Positions 9,011 to 19,701 of a stretch of 64,000 nucleotides of DNA are shown here, piece after piece. A program made the translations under genes and the position numbers. The stretch is from Terebella lapidaria (lineage: Eukaryota; Annelida; Polychaeta; Terebellida; Terebellidae): contig OX424568.1 in the NCBI GenBank assembly GCA_949152475.1, positions 3,509,667-3,573,666 of the forward strand, given 5' to 3'. Position 1 is the stretch's first letter; every line of letters starts with the position of its first letter. Under the pieces are notes generated by a model, which saw only the letters and a program-made list of their open reading frames with translations, was not told the DNA's origin and searched no databases.

Positions 9011-11217
9011 TGTCGCGGGTTCCGATTCTGCTGTCCCGGAGGATCAGACCGGAAGGAATTCCTCCGTTGCGGGCCAGGGAGAGCTCCCTGGTATCCGCGC
9101 GACCGCAGGCGTTCCAACAACTCCGGACACTTCAGCCAAAAGTGTCCCTGCTTTCCGCAGAAGTAGCAGGGACGGTTCTGAGCTGGTCCGGAAGTGAACG
9201 CGCAACATTCTGCGGGTCCCGGAGCCTCGAGCCCGGCGCAGTGCGCAATCATCTGCGCGGCGCCGAGGTCGTATTCCTCCATGTCGCACTCGTCCGAAGG
9301 CGAGCGCGGCGCGGCGACCGGTGCCGCATGTGCGGGCGCCCCTGTAGAGGGTGCCGGCGCACTAACCCACTGCTGGGTAGGTTCCCTGGCAGGTTCCCGG
9401 ACGACCGGGTCCTGCCACGGGGTTACCTGCGATGCCTTGACCGGAGGAGGAATCGCCGCCTGCGCGGGTACAGCCGAGGCCGGAGCCGGGGCTGGGGGCA
9501 ACTGTCTAGGACGGACAGCCATCTCAAGCGCAAGCGCGGAGTCTATTGCCTCCTCCATCGATCGCTTTTCATGGGTGGCCAGCCCGTACGCTAGGTGGTA
9601 AGGCTGGCCATCGATGAACTGATCGATCAGCATCGTCTCAAACCGTCTGGAGTCCATGTCCGGAAAAGCTCTCCGGCCGAGTATGCGTAAGCTGTACGCA
9701 TAGTCTGTCACGGACTCAGTCGGCTGGCGGATACGCGCCTTGAACTCTCGTTCAGACTGCCGCCGATTGGTCGTCGGCGGGAACAGCAGGCGAAGTTGGC
9801 GAGCAACCTCGCCGAACGTCACTGTTCCCACCGGCAGACACGGCATCACGCGGAGAGCTTTCCCTTCCAGGCTCCCCGCGAGGACGTGTCCAGCTTCATG
9901 CTGGGACCATCCTTCGTACACGGCGGTACGCCATACCTGGAGCAAGTAGTCCTCCAAGTCGGCGTTATCCCCGTTGAACCGTTTCCGCCACGAAGAGTGG
10001 TCGGGCCCGTCATCGCGTTTGCTACGCGCCCGACGTGCGGTCCCGGCTCCGGGGTCGTCCGTGTACTGCGGCAAGTTCCGCGCGCTTCCCACGCCTGCGG
10101 CGGAGTCTGCCGGAGCAAACATCGACGCCGCGGACATAGGAGCAGGGAAGCTCACGTTTGCCGCCGGGATCATTCCCGCTGAAAACCCACTCTGGCTAGG
10201 TGCGGGCGGGGCTCCCATCGAACCTACTGGGTAGGCTCCAGAAGGGGCGGCAAAGCTTGGGGCCGAAGCCGCCTGTTGCCACTGCCCGTCCGACACACTG
10301 TACGTGCCAGGGTAAGTCGACCACGCGGCTTGCGCTCCAACCGTCGGAACGGTCGACGCGGTCGCCAACGTGGTGCCTCCGAGCCGCGGGGCAGGCGCGG
10401 GTCCCATTGCGGGGGCCACTGGCGCCTGCGGACTCGGCAGGACTTGGGGAGGGGCTACTGGCCCAGACATCCCCGGACTTAGGGTGACCGACGGGTCAAC
10501 GCTCGAATGCAGCTGATTCCGCTTGAACAGTACAAGCGCCTCGGAAATCAGCCACCTCTCCCTCTCCGTCAAAGGCCCCGAGTTGCCTTGTGACAGCGGA
10601 GAAGGGGAGCGGTTCCGCCGGTCTGATCGTCCCTGATGGGGCGACCGGGCGCGGTCATAGCGCCCGAGGGGAGCCAGCTCACCAAGTGCGTCGGTGAGCT
10701 GATCCACCACACTGCCCGGTGCGGACCGACCAGAACCCATGCCAGAGGCCCGCGAGGGAGCCCACCCGGCCGGGTGCGGCATCTGGTAGGACTGGTCCGC
10801 TCGTCCAGAAGGACCCGCATGCATCGGCGCTCGATTCCGGACGCTCGAAGGCGTCTTATGGAAGGGTGCCGATTGCCACGGATCTGTTCTGGGCGCGGGC
10901 GGGCGCGGCGTAGAGCCGTTGCCAGCTCCACCCACCGCGCCTAACACGTCAAGGTCCGGCCTTGACGGCAACTCCTGCTGCGGCCCCGCGGGGCCCGACT
11001 CTACGTCCGAAGACGGAGCCAGGGACGCCGGAGTCGTCTCCGCGGACGGGGTCTTGTCCACGGAGGTTTCCGCGCGTTCCTTGCGGCCGCCGGAGTCGTC
11101 CGGAGACGTCTCACGGGGGCTGTCGCGTGACCGGGTGTGGTCCGCGACACTTCCACCCTTATCCCTCCCCTTGGATTCATCGGCCTTATCTTTGGCCTTC
11201 TCTTTCGCTCTCGTCAT
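9001..11217 (-). CDS. gag: Gag polyprotein
   Basis: Structural protein of the LTR element. The open frame reaches up to 11322, but that first codon is GTG and overlaps the primer-binding site. I choose the first ATG at 11217-11215, giving 738 residues and a 113-nt leader. The N-terminal half is low-complexity and rich in P, S, A and G. The middle (around the RRARSKRDDG stretch) looks like a capsid domain with W-rich helices. Near the C-terminus is one CCHC zinc knuckle, CX2CX4HX4C, at C719, C722, H727 and C732 in whole-frame numbering. The frame ends at TAG 9003-9001, directly behind the slip heptamer. It is long for a Ty3/Gypsy Gag, mostly because of the disordered N-terminal region. Confidence 0.9.
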   Translation of the reverse strand: MTRAKEKAKDKADESKGRDKGGSVADHTRSRDSPRETSPDDSGGRKERAETSVDKTPSAETTPASLAPSSDVESGPAGPQQELPSRPDLDVLGAVGGAGNGSTPRPPAPRTDPWQSAPFHKTPSSVRNRAPMHAGPSGRADQSYQMPHPAGWAPSRASGMGSGRSAPGSVVDQLTDALGELAPLGRYDRARSPHQGRSDRRNRSPSPLSQGNSGPLTERERWLISEALVLFKRNQLHSSVDPSVTLSPGMSGPVAPPQVLPSPQAPVAPAMGPAPAPRLGGTTLATASTVPTVGAQAAWSTYPGTYSVSDGQWQQAASAPSFAAPSGAYPVGSMGAPPAPSQSGFSAGMIPAANVSFPAPMSAASMFAPADSAAGVGSARNLPQYTDDPGAGTARRARSKRDDGPDHSSWRKRFNGDNADLEDYLLQVWRTAVYEGWSQHEAGHVLAGSLEGKALRVMPCLPVGTVTFGEVARQLRLLFPPTTNRRQSEREFKARIRQPTESVTDYAYSLRILGRRAFPDMDSRRFETMLIDQFIDGQPYHLAYGLATHEKRSMEEAIDSALALEMAVRPRQLPPAPAPASAVPAQAAIPPPVKASQVTPWQDPVVREPAREPTQQWVSAPAPSTGAPAHAAPVAAPRSPSDECDMEEYDLGAAQMIAHCAGLEAPGPAECCAFTSGPAQNRPCYFCGKQGHFWLKCPELLERLRSRGYQGALPGPQRRNSFRSDPPGQQNRNPRQGN

Positions 11218-11311
11218 TTTTTCGAGACGTCCTTGAGGAGCGGGCGATCCCCAGGGACTAAGGAGGCGACAACACTGTGACGGTAGGCTGCGATGGAACA
11301 CTGTCGGACTG

Positions 11312-11329
11312 ATCCTGGTCACGGCACCA
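11312..11329 (-). other. Primer-binding site, complementary to tRNA-His
   Basis: One base inside the 5' LTR, the minus strand reads TGGTGCCGTGACCAGGAT. Its complement, ATCCTGGTCACGGCACCA, is the 3' end of an animal tRNA-His with CCA (GCCGTGA acceptor stem; the Drosophila tRNA-His ends the same way). All 18 bases fit. The tRNA assignment comes from recalled sequence. Confidence 0.85.
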
Positions 11330-11330
11330 A

Positions 11331-12065
11331 TGTAAAGTTATTGACTACCGTCCGCTCTTCGGGATCCTCGAGGATAGTCCTCTCTCATCCGAGTCCTTGC
11401 GGACGCGCATCCGCTATTCCGGATCCTCGCGGCAGGGCCGCTCACCGGAGGTCGCGGCGGACACGGTAACTACTTCATCATTAACGGTAACCAGGTAACA
11501 GCCCACCCGACACTCCCAGGCCTACGGACACCGTTCAGAAACTGGTTCATCACCACGGTGTTAACTGGCGGGGCCTGGCGAGCCGCGGTCTGCCTCGGGG
11601 ACGGAACCCCGTACAGTCCGACATGCTGGCCAGAGCCTCTGTCACATGTCCCGGGAAGGGAGAGAGCTGGCGATCCACAGGGCCGAAGGCCCCCGAGTCA
11701 GCAACTCGTCTCTCCCAGCCCGGGCCTCCCCACGGAAATCGTCCCCAGGGCTCTAGGAGCCCACTACTCAGACTCAGGGAACACAAAGCTCATGGCGAGC
11801 CTCGTGTGCGTCCTAGTCTCGATCTTGGACAATCTCCTCGAACGAGTCGCTTCCAGTGTATATATAATACACCAGAAACTGCAGGGCGCACGCGAGGTTA
11901 AATCGATCCATTGTTATAGTTTACTGGAACGTAAATTACAATACGTCGCCGTGGCAACGCACGCTCGAACGGAGCATGTCAAAACAAGGCCAAGTACAGA
12001 AAGGCCACATAAATGGCTTTTATGTTTACAATCACCTGCCGCGTGCTTAGGGCAAAATCGCCACA
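11331..12065 (-). repeat. 5' LTR of the Ty3/Gypsy element
   Basis: This 735-bp LTR holds the promoter for the minus-strand transcript. It begins TGTGGCG and ends CTTTACA on that strand. I found no difference from the 3' LTR. Flanking ACAT at 12066-12069 is the target duplication. Confidence 0.95.
11858..11870 (-). promoter_or_regulatory. TATA-like box in the 5' LTR
   Basis: The minus strand reads GTATTATATATAC, an AT-rich island in a GC-rich LTR. It is the best candidate core promoter for the element. It repeats at about 1854-1866 in the 3' LTR. Confidence 0.5.
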
Positions 12066-12738
12066 ACATGTAGCAAATGATATATACTGAATATTTTTCG
12101 CGTCCTTGAATTTTCAAGGTCACAAGACAAAATGGCATATCTCTCTTATCGACTCTACAGTCTAGGAGTCAATTGTGGACATATAGGAAATGGTATATGC
12201 TGAATGAATCACTTATTATCGACTTTACAGCTTAGGAATCCATAGTGAACATACTATAAATGATATATGCTGAATATTCTCGTGACTTTGATTTGACCAA
12301 TGATCTTATTTTCGAGATCATGGGACAAAGGCTAATAATATCTGAAATATATATTGTCCGGTAACCTTTCTTAGCCTTTGGGCTAATTTTTGAAAACCTA
12401 ATCATAATTGTGACTCACTGATATATTCAGTGTCCACATGCGATTTATTGTAGATGGAAAATGGTTGCGATAGTCAAAGTGTATGAATTGTTACTATAAT
12501 TGTGATATTTCAGATATGTGCACTTTTATTATAATTGTGATATTCCAGACTTGTGAACTGTTGGTATAATTATGATGTTTTAGATGTATGATTTGTTTAT
12601 ATATTTGTGATATTTCAATTGTTTTGATTATATATAAAATTGTGATATTTCAGGTGCGTGAATTGAGGCATTTCGCCATAAAATTTTATAGTTTTGTAGG
12701 AATTTTTCTTCTTTTTGTTTTCTTTTTTTTTTTTTTTT

Positions 12739-12955
12739 TGACCTTTGACTTCATTCTAAAGGTCACAGGACAAAATTGTTATTATTGAATTTACAGCTAG
12801 GCAATCAATTGTGGATATATAAATGATATAAACTGAATATTCTCGTGACCTTGAATTTGACCAGTGACCTTATTTTCAAGTTCACGCGACAAAGTGGTTA
12901 ATATTTAAAATATAAAAACATCTATTGTCCGCTAACCTTCCTTAGCCTTTGGGTT
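12739..12955 (+). repeat. 3'-end fragment of the Helentron-like family
   Basis: One and a half core units (TGACCTTTGAC..., then CAATTGTGGATATATAAATG...) run into a diverged family end: GTCCGCTAACC and a TTAGCC...GGGTTA hairpin. A poly-T run of about 20 precedes it. Confidence 0.65.
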
Positions 12956-13948
12956 ATTTTTGCTTACTAGTTTCTCCGGTTCCCTCCCACTTTAATGACC
13001 ACCCTTAGAGTTTAGAGATTCTCTAACTCTCAAAACCCAGGCGTGTTATTTGTTAATATTATGTCATATCCCAGGCTTGTTAACTGATCAACTGAGTGAA
13101 TCGTTGATATAAGTAGAACATTTTGGTTTGACATGCAGAAAGGCAGATTCCTTTGTGTGATTGAATTTCAACTGAACATAAGATGAGACCAGTCTTGTTG
13201 GCACGTTATTATTCCAATAAACTCTAAAACTAAAACACGGTAGCTTTGCTTTCACTCGGATTTGGGATTGGAAGTTTGGAGAATGTAATGTAATAAATAT
13301 CGAATTTCTTAAAAATATTAAAATATTAAGTTTTCGTATTTAAAGATCGAGTTAGCTCCAGGTCCCGCCGACCGGTGGACATTTACGCTCCCATGTGACC
13401 GGGGCATGACGCGTTCGTGTGTAATGTAGGATTTTGTTTGAAAATAATGTTCAGCAGATACCTTTCGCGAGGTGAATCTTTTCTCCTGTCACTCAAGCAA
13501 CAAGAGGTGGTCCAATTTGCAAATGAAAGGTCGTAGTTTTTTTTTCGATATAAGATGCCATCACGCCTGACGTGTTCCCGACACGCTTTGGTTGACAAGC
13601 CATGAAGCAGGCAGTAGACAGGGCTACAGGTAGCTCACGACCGATATTTCGAATGTATTTATCGCGGAGTGCACAGTAGTAATGTCATACATAGGGGTCC
13701 GTTTATACAAATTAAATGTGCATGGAAGCATCCCTGTTCATCAAAAGAAAAGAACGATATAAGTACAAGATCCACGTATGTGAGTGGTGCTGCATGGTGT
13801 ACAGGTCTACTGTAATATTATCAACAGGCATGTGTTCGTTTTGCTTGACAAATTTATTTTTCACAGGAGAATCTTCGGTTCTGAAGTAAATGAGATCGTG
13901 TTCATTTTTCACGGATAAAAATAGGAAGTATCAAGGATAGCTGTTACC

Positions 13949-15520
13949 ATGGAGATGTCGGATGTGCACGCGCCACTCAGCGACAATGACGATGGCGATG
14001 TCGACCTCCCTTTGGCACAGGGCGCAGACTCCAAACACTCACTGCTTCAGAGTAAAAATGACCATCCCAGTGATCTAGGCTACGGTTCCATCCCGTCTGA
14101 GACCTCCTGGCATCGACCTACCACCCCCGACTGTAGCAGTGGTGGGATGACCTGGACTGCTGTATTCACTCGATACAAGCACGAGATTCTGGTGACGACT
14201 GTCGCTATCCTAGGCGGGGTGTGTTTTGGAATTCCCTTCTCGTTCACGTCATCAGTGGTGCCGGCCTTGAAGCAAGAGGGTGTCCTCAGTGGTCAAGAGG
14301 CTTCGGTGTTCGAGTCCCTCTTGTTGCTCGGTGGACTCACCGGGAGCCTGATATCTGTCGTTCTCGTGGAGTTTGTAGGCCGGAGGATAACCATGCTCCT
14401 GTCTCTGCCCCCGTACCTAATCGGTTGGACGTCCCTCGCTGCAGGCCATGAGAAGCCCGCACTCTACGTTGGTCGCTTTCTGACGGGCCTAGGGGATGGA
14501 GTTAATATCATTTCGTTCGCGATGTACACGGCGGAGGTGATATCTTTGAACATTCGGGGAGGCGTGATGGTGAGCACTCATGTGGGTACGACCCTAGGGA
14601 TAGTGACTGGATACCTGCTGGGTCTCAGCCTGGACAGGAGCTGGCTAGCTGGGTGCTCCATGCTGCCGGTCGTGGTGGTCCTGGCGATAACCGTCTTGCT
14701 GCCTGAGTCACCCCGCTGGCTTCTACTGAAGGGCAGGTCGGGCGAGGCACGGACTTCGCTCATCTGGCTACGCAATGGAAACCTCGAGGATATCCAGACC
14801 GAGTTCACGGAGATGGAGGAAAACGCCAAACGGGACAAGGATGCCACCAGTGCCTTTACGGAGGTCATTGGGGAGTTCAAACGGGCATTGCGACCAATTG
14901 GTATAGCATTATCCCTAGTTGTCCTGAACCAAATGTCAGGCATAAGCCTTGTATTGTTTAACCTGCAGGAGATATTTGACCGAGCTGGGTTCCCGACCGG
15001 CTCAGAACAGTCCAGGAGAGCCGTTGTGATCGTCAGTGTTGTCAAACTGGCCATAGCCAGCATGAGTGCCACCATCGTGGACAAACTCGGCCGCAAGCCT
15101 CTCTTCGTCTTTGGCGGGGTCATGATGGGCGTGGGAGGTCTAACTTTCGGTTTCTACTTTCACTACTCGGTCTCACTGGGGGACAGTAACCGCTGGATAC
15201 CCGTTCTCTCCCTCGTGCTCTACACCGTGGGATACGGGCTCGGCTGGGGCGGCGTCGTTTGGCTCATCATTCCCGAGATCCTGCCCATCAGGATCAGGGG
15301 CTACATCTCTGGATTGTCCTCGGCCTTGGCCTGGTTGCTGGGATTTGTGTTTGTAGCAGAGTACCAGGCCATGCTGGAGGCGGTTTCCATGGCCGGCCTC
15401 TTCTGGATTTTCGGAGCCATGTGTCTCCTAGGTGCTGTCTATGCTTATATTGTGTTACCGGAAACCAAACAAAAATCTTTGGAACAGATAGAATTGTCCG
15501 TTTCCAAAACTGACAGATAA
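13949..15520 (+). CDS. SLC2/GLUT-type facilitated sugar transporter, single exon
   Basis: A 523-residue major facilitator protein, probably a plasma-membrane or endosomal hexose or trehalose carrier of the GLUT6/GLUT8/Tret1-like branch. The start has an excellent Kozak context (ACCATGG). The N-terminal tail of about 75 residues is acidic and cytosolic, with an LL pair at 32-33. About twelve hydrophobic segments follow. Family signatures are present: GRR at 144-146 (loop 2-3), PESPRW at 252-257 (end of helix 6), NQMSGI at 327-332 (helix 7), DKLGRK at 378-383 (loop 8-9), PEILP at 442-446 (helix 10) and PETK at 504-507 at the C-terminus. The helix-10 motif GLGWGGVVW lacks the GPGPIPW prolines of classical GLUTs. 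The frame has no intron, which is unusual for this family; a retrocopy or an intron in the 5' UTR are both possible. Exact substrate and paralogue cannot be assigned. Confidence 0.9.
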   Translation: MEMSDVHAPLSDNDDGDVDLPLAQGADSKHSLLQSKNDHPSDLGYGSIPSETSWHRPTTPDCSSGGMTWTAVFTRYKHEILVTTVAILGGVCFGIPFSFTSSVVPALKQEGVLSGQEASVFESLLLLGGLTGSLISVVLVEFVGRRITMLLSLPPYLIGWTSLAAGHEKPALYVGRFLTGLGDGVNIISFAMYTAEVISLNIRGGVMVSTHVGTTLGIVTGYLLGLSLDRSWLAGCSMLPVVVVLAITVLLPESPRWLLLKGRSGEARTSLIWLRNGNLEDIQTEFTEMEENAKRDKDATSAFTEVIGEFKRALRPIGIALSLVVLNQMSGISLVLFNLQEIFDRAGFPTGSEQSRRAVVIVSVVKLAIASMSATIVDKLGRKPLFVFGGVMMGVGGLTFGFYFHYSVSLGDSNRWIPVLSLVLYTVGYGLGWGGVVWLIIPEILPIRIRGYISGLSSALAWLLGFVFVAEYQAMLEAVSMAGLFWIFGAMCLLGAVYAYIVLPETKQKSLEQIELSVSKTDR

Positions 15521-15560
15521 AAAACGACTGCATATACAATTTTAGCCAGGAACTGTTATT

Positions 15561-15566
15561 AATAAA
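15561..15566 (+). promoter_or_regulatory. Polyadenylation signal for the sugar transporter
   Basis: AATAAA lies about 40 bp after the TAA stop. It is the first canonical signal downstream and would give a very short 3' UTR. Confidence 0.6.
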
Positions 15567-15599
15567 TAATATGCACTAGAAATACAACAAGACTCGTGA

Positions 15600-18107
15600 T
15601 TTCCTGATGTTATTTTCATTATTATGATTTTAGTGCCTATATATATATTTTTTAAATGTTATTTATCACGGTATACACGGTCTACATGTTGTTTATCACG
15701 GTCTTTTTTATCGCTGAATATATATCGACGTCTGCAAATGTATGAATATTAACGATACATGTAATTGCTCCAAGAATTTTGCATATTGTGAAGTATATTA
15801 CTATGCATGTATTATAATACGATGAATGACATCTTGATCGTCAGTGATTGTCGGGTATAACCAACAGGTACATTACCAGTAGGTTGAGTTAAAAAAGTTG
15901 TCCCGAAAGTTGGTCGATACAGGAACATAATGCAGCAGTGCATTTTGTTTTCGAACTGACTTTCAATGATTCCAGATGCAAGTACAAAAAAGTATGCATG
16001 TTTGTTGAGATTGTTAATATGCAGAATTGGTGGGAAGGTTCGATAAAGATGACCTGTGTCTTGATTGATCTTCACAGTTCTGGATCAACCAGAATGGTCG
16101 GTTTTCTGATTGGTCAATCAGCAACCAGTTATCCCGAAATCGCGGCACCAATTATACACATTTCGGTTTTTCTAGTGCCTTTTGATGAGAATGACCTTCA
16201 AGTTCACGTTGTTTTGTGTCACGTAATGGTTCATAATTCCTTCCTTCTCTAAGTTCTCTTGGAATAATGTTTAAGGACGAACTGCATGTAAAATCCCGAA
16301 TCTGGAATGCGCCAGTTATCCATTCACTTATACTGTAAATATAAAGGTGACAAAATCATGAACTTGCAAACATCCATTTGGCACCCACCAGAATTTACTG
16401 TGGCGACCTATACCCATCAAGGATCACCAACCGAGACTTGGTTCTTGACTAAATATGATTAATTGTCTGATAATTGTCATTTTCAAATGTCATTTTGTGA
16501 CTTATTTCTCAAAAGACAAGGTACACTCAAAACATACCTAACGGCAGGATTATTTCTTACTCCGCACAACCAGTAATGCTATTAAAGCTCAATAATGAGT
16601 TGCGCTCGGGTGCACCAAATCCGCCTATTGTATTCCTCTCGCAGAAATTCAAGTCGTATATGCATCTATTATTGAATGGTCACACAACAAAACGTACATA
16701 CCAAAAACAGCTTGTTTGTAACGCTGAAGATACGACGCCTTGTTTGTTGACGCGTGTAAAAGTAATATCTGTAATCATCAATTGTACAATTCCTGTGATA
16801 CTTTTTATAGAACAATGTCTCGGTTCATCATCCATGGGTATACATATCTCTGTTAATGAAGTTTCGGGAAGAAAGTTGGGTAGTCTTGCTGATTTTGTTA
16901 CCTTTATGTTTACATAATAAATGAATGGAACAGTGGTTCACTGCAGTGTTTAAGATTGAGTATCGAGCACGATCCACGCAATTTCAATGGTTTCATACCA
17001 CGTGCAATGATGGTTCATATCTCTGCCGTTTCATAACAAATTTACATGAAATTTGGAATATATTATCTGTATATATCTATGAAGCTGACTTGAATAAGAG
17101 ATTGAAGATTTCATTGATAACTTAGTATATAAATGGAGTTGAATGTTGCTCGAACAAATGTAACTTACGTTGCGTACACGAAGCATTACATGGTGTAGTT
17201 TCTTAACTGCAGCGAGTGCACATATCCGTGAACAATAACCTACCCTTATATTTTAAGTATCCCATCGAAAATCATGTCAAATTGATGCGCAAATGTGTAT
17301 ATCTATTGCAATCCCGCGAAAATGTCTTGTGCCGCTCATCAGTGAAGCGCTAAGTACAGATCAGCGGATTATTCGTATGGCAAATACCGTCAATGCTCAG
17401 CTGTCGAGAACGTTGTACTCAGGAGTGAGATGTTGTTGTGATTTTGGTTCTATACTGCACTTAGAAAATATTAGAGTCGCTGATGTCTTCATGTTGTTTG
17501 CGGTTGAGTTTACAATGCCAACGGATATAGACGTTATTAGTACGATTGACAATCAATTTTTTTTCGCCCAGTGTATTTTCAATGCGAATGGTACATAACA
17601 TGCTATTTTCACCATCAAACTCCCATCAAGTGTTTAGGTAAATCCCAAAACAGGCAGTAGGTTATTGTTCTATGATAGGTAAACTAACCATAGTCAAGAA
17701 ACTGTACCCTAAAACGCTGTCAGTTTTCTATGTAAGTTACATTTGATTGGCGGTGTATAACGTTCAGGATCTGTATGAATATCGACTGAGTCTTCAATAT
17801 GGCCATTGGACAAGCATTGTAGTCGTGGATATGACCTACACAACAATTTTTAGCGCAATCCATTACCAAACTGCAGAGTTATAGGCCAAACAAAACATAC
17901 CAGAATTCTGCTGATAAGGCATGGATCCTGACTGATAAGCATCCTTAACAAACCATGTACCAATAGTTGTTCTGTACGGTGACTCATATACACCAGATGG
18001 AGGAATACAATGTATGCATCACTCAGGCGAATATGAGCCACCGTAGTTCTGGAACATTGACTCTTGCCAATACTGTAAAATTCATGGAAAGAAATGGCTA
18101 ATTTTTA
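15600..18107. other. Intergenic, no gene seen
   Basis: AT-rich sequence downstream of the transporter. Open frames here are all near 100 codons or less, without domains, and look like chance. I see no clear repeat. Confidence 0.5.
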
Positions 18108-19342
18108 GGTTACCGTCCCTTTGGTCCGATAACCTACATATATATTGCCGTGGCGTTGCGTCCGTCGGCGTCGTCGTCCGTCTACATTTTTATCTTTAAC
18201 GTTTACGGTCGAATCTTTCTGAAATTTTGCACAAAAATACTTGAAAATATTTCAAGAGGGAGGTATTTTTTATTTTTTTAATTTTCGCATTTTTTTCAAA
18301 ATGATGGCCATTTTTGACGAAAAATCTGTTCAGTATTTTCTTTTCTTATTGATGCATAACACTCCTTATATATGCCTCTGTGACGTGTATAAGTTTCGTT
18401 GCCCTTGAATCGCTCGAAGTGGGCCATTTTGACCCTAACTCGGCCTAAATGGGACTTTCCCATGTTAAATTCTCCTATGCTTTATAATGGGACACATTAT
18501 CTGATTATGCTTTATATCTTACTTAATATTAAGAATAGAGACTAGGTATCAATTATGGACATATGGGAAATGATATATGCTGAATATTCTCGTGACCTTG
18601 AATTTGACCTTTGATCTAATTTTCAAGGTCATAGTACAAAGTGGCTATTATCTCGTTTATTATCGACTTCACAGCTTAGGAATTAATTGTGGACCTATAG
18701 GAAATGATACATGCTGAATATTGTCATGACCTTGAATTTGACCTCATTTTCAAGGTCAGAGCACAAAATGGCTACTATCTCGCTTATTATCGACTTTACA
18801 GCTTGGGAATCAATTTTATAGGAAATGATGTATGCCGAATATTTTGATGACCTTGAATTTGACCTCTGACCTTATTTTCAAGGTCGAAGGGCAAAATGGC
18901 TGATATTTCGCCTATTGTCGACTTTACAGCTAAGGTAATGTTTTACATGCTGAAAATTCTCATGACCTTCAACTTGACCTTAAACCTCATTTTCAAGGTG
19001 AAAGCACAAAATGGGTAATATATCGCTTATTATCGACTTCACAGATTAGAAATACATACATACACCGAATATTCTGATGACCTTGAACTTGACCTTCGAC
19101 CTTATTTTCAAGATCAGAGCACAAAATGGCTGGTATCTCGCTTAATATCAGCTTAACAGCTTAGGAATCAATTACGGACATATAGGAAATGATAGATGCC
19201 GAATATTCTGATGACCTTGTATTTGACCTTTGACCTTATTTTCAAGGTCATAGCACAAAATGGCTAATATCTCGCTTATTATCGACTTTACAGCTTAGGA
19301 ATCAATTGCGGAAATACATGAAATGATATATGCTGAATATTC
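18108..19342 (+). mobile_element. Helentron-like element, 3'-truncated
   Basis: It starts with the family's left hairpin (GGTTACC...GGTCCGATAACC, 18108-about 18133), then the GTCC/GTCG-rich stretch, the left flank, and about six diverged ~134-bp core units in which TGACCTTGAA...TTCAAGGTCA recurs. Perfect DR1 motifs occur at 18860-18872 and 19224-19236. The family 3' end is missing: at 19341 it runs abruptly into the duplicated block that follows. Confidence 0.75.
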
Positions 19343-19701
19343 TAAAATATAAACATGTGTGCCTGATAATAATATTTTCAAACATTTCAACCAGAATGTG
19401 CTTCGTAGAGCGGATTTTTTTTTTTTGGGGGGGAGGGGGGGCGGGGGTATCCAAATGTCATATCGTATTATAATTTAGAAAACTTCACCTGGGAATCAAA
19501 CGGCAATTTTCTACCGAATTTCAGTCTAAAATATAAACATGTGTGCCTGATAATAATATTTTCAAACATTTCAACCAAAATGTGCTTCGTAGAGCGGATT
19601 TTTTTTTTTTTGGGGGGGGGGGTATTCAAATGCCATATCTTATTATAATTTAGAAAACTTCACCTGGGAATCAAACGGCAATTTTCTACCGAATTTCAGT
19701 C
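19341..19701 (+). repeat. Tandem duplication, two ~180-bp units
   Basis: Unit 1 (about 19343-19526) and unit 2 (19527-19701) are nearly identical. They differ mainly in the lengths of an internal poly-T then poly-G run. They begin TAAAATATAAACATGTG and end GAATTTCAGTC. Origin unknown. Confidence 0.85.

Larger units (their letters stand above)
1327..12065 (-). mobile_element. Complete Ty3/Gypsy LTR retrotransposon
   Basis: The element is 10,739 bp and is read on the minus strand. Both LTRs are 735 bp, begin TG and end CA. The target-site duplication is ACAT (1323-1326 and 12066-12069). The order on the minus strand is 5' LTR (11331-12065), primer-binding site, gag, a -1 frameshift signal, pol (protease, RT, RNase H, integrase), a long non-coding stretch, a polypurine tract and 3' LTR (1327-2061). 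Protease before RT before integrase is the Ty3/Gypsy order. No env-like ORF is seen. Gag and pol have no internal stops and the LTRs look identical, so the insertion is recent and possibly still competent. It is much richer in GC than the surrounding DNA. Confidence 0.95.
934..12386 (+). mobile_element. Helentron-like (pearl-type) non-autonomous element, split by LTR retrotransposon
   Basis: This is an old copy of the dispersed family described at 50041-52640. Its left flank (about 934-1326) lacks the terminal hairpin seen in other copies, so it is 5'-truncated. Its core continues at 12066 and ends with the family's 3' end: GTCCGGTAACC (12356-12366), then the short hairpin TTAGCC...GGGCTAA ending at 12386. 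The LTR retrotransposon 1327-12065 sits inside a 134-bp-type core unit and duplicates ACAT. Removing it restores a continuous repeat unit. A further 3'-end fragment of the same family follows at 12739-12955. Confidence 0.7.
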
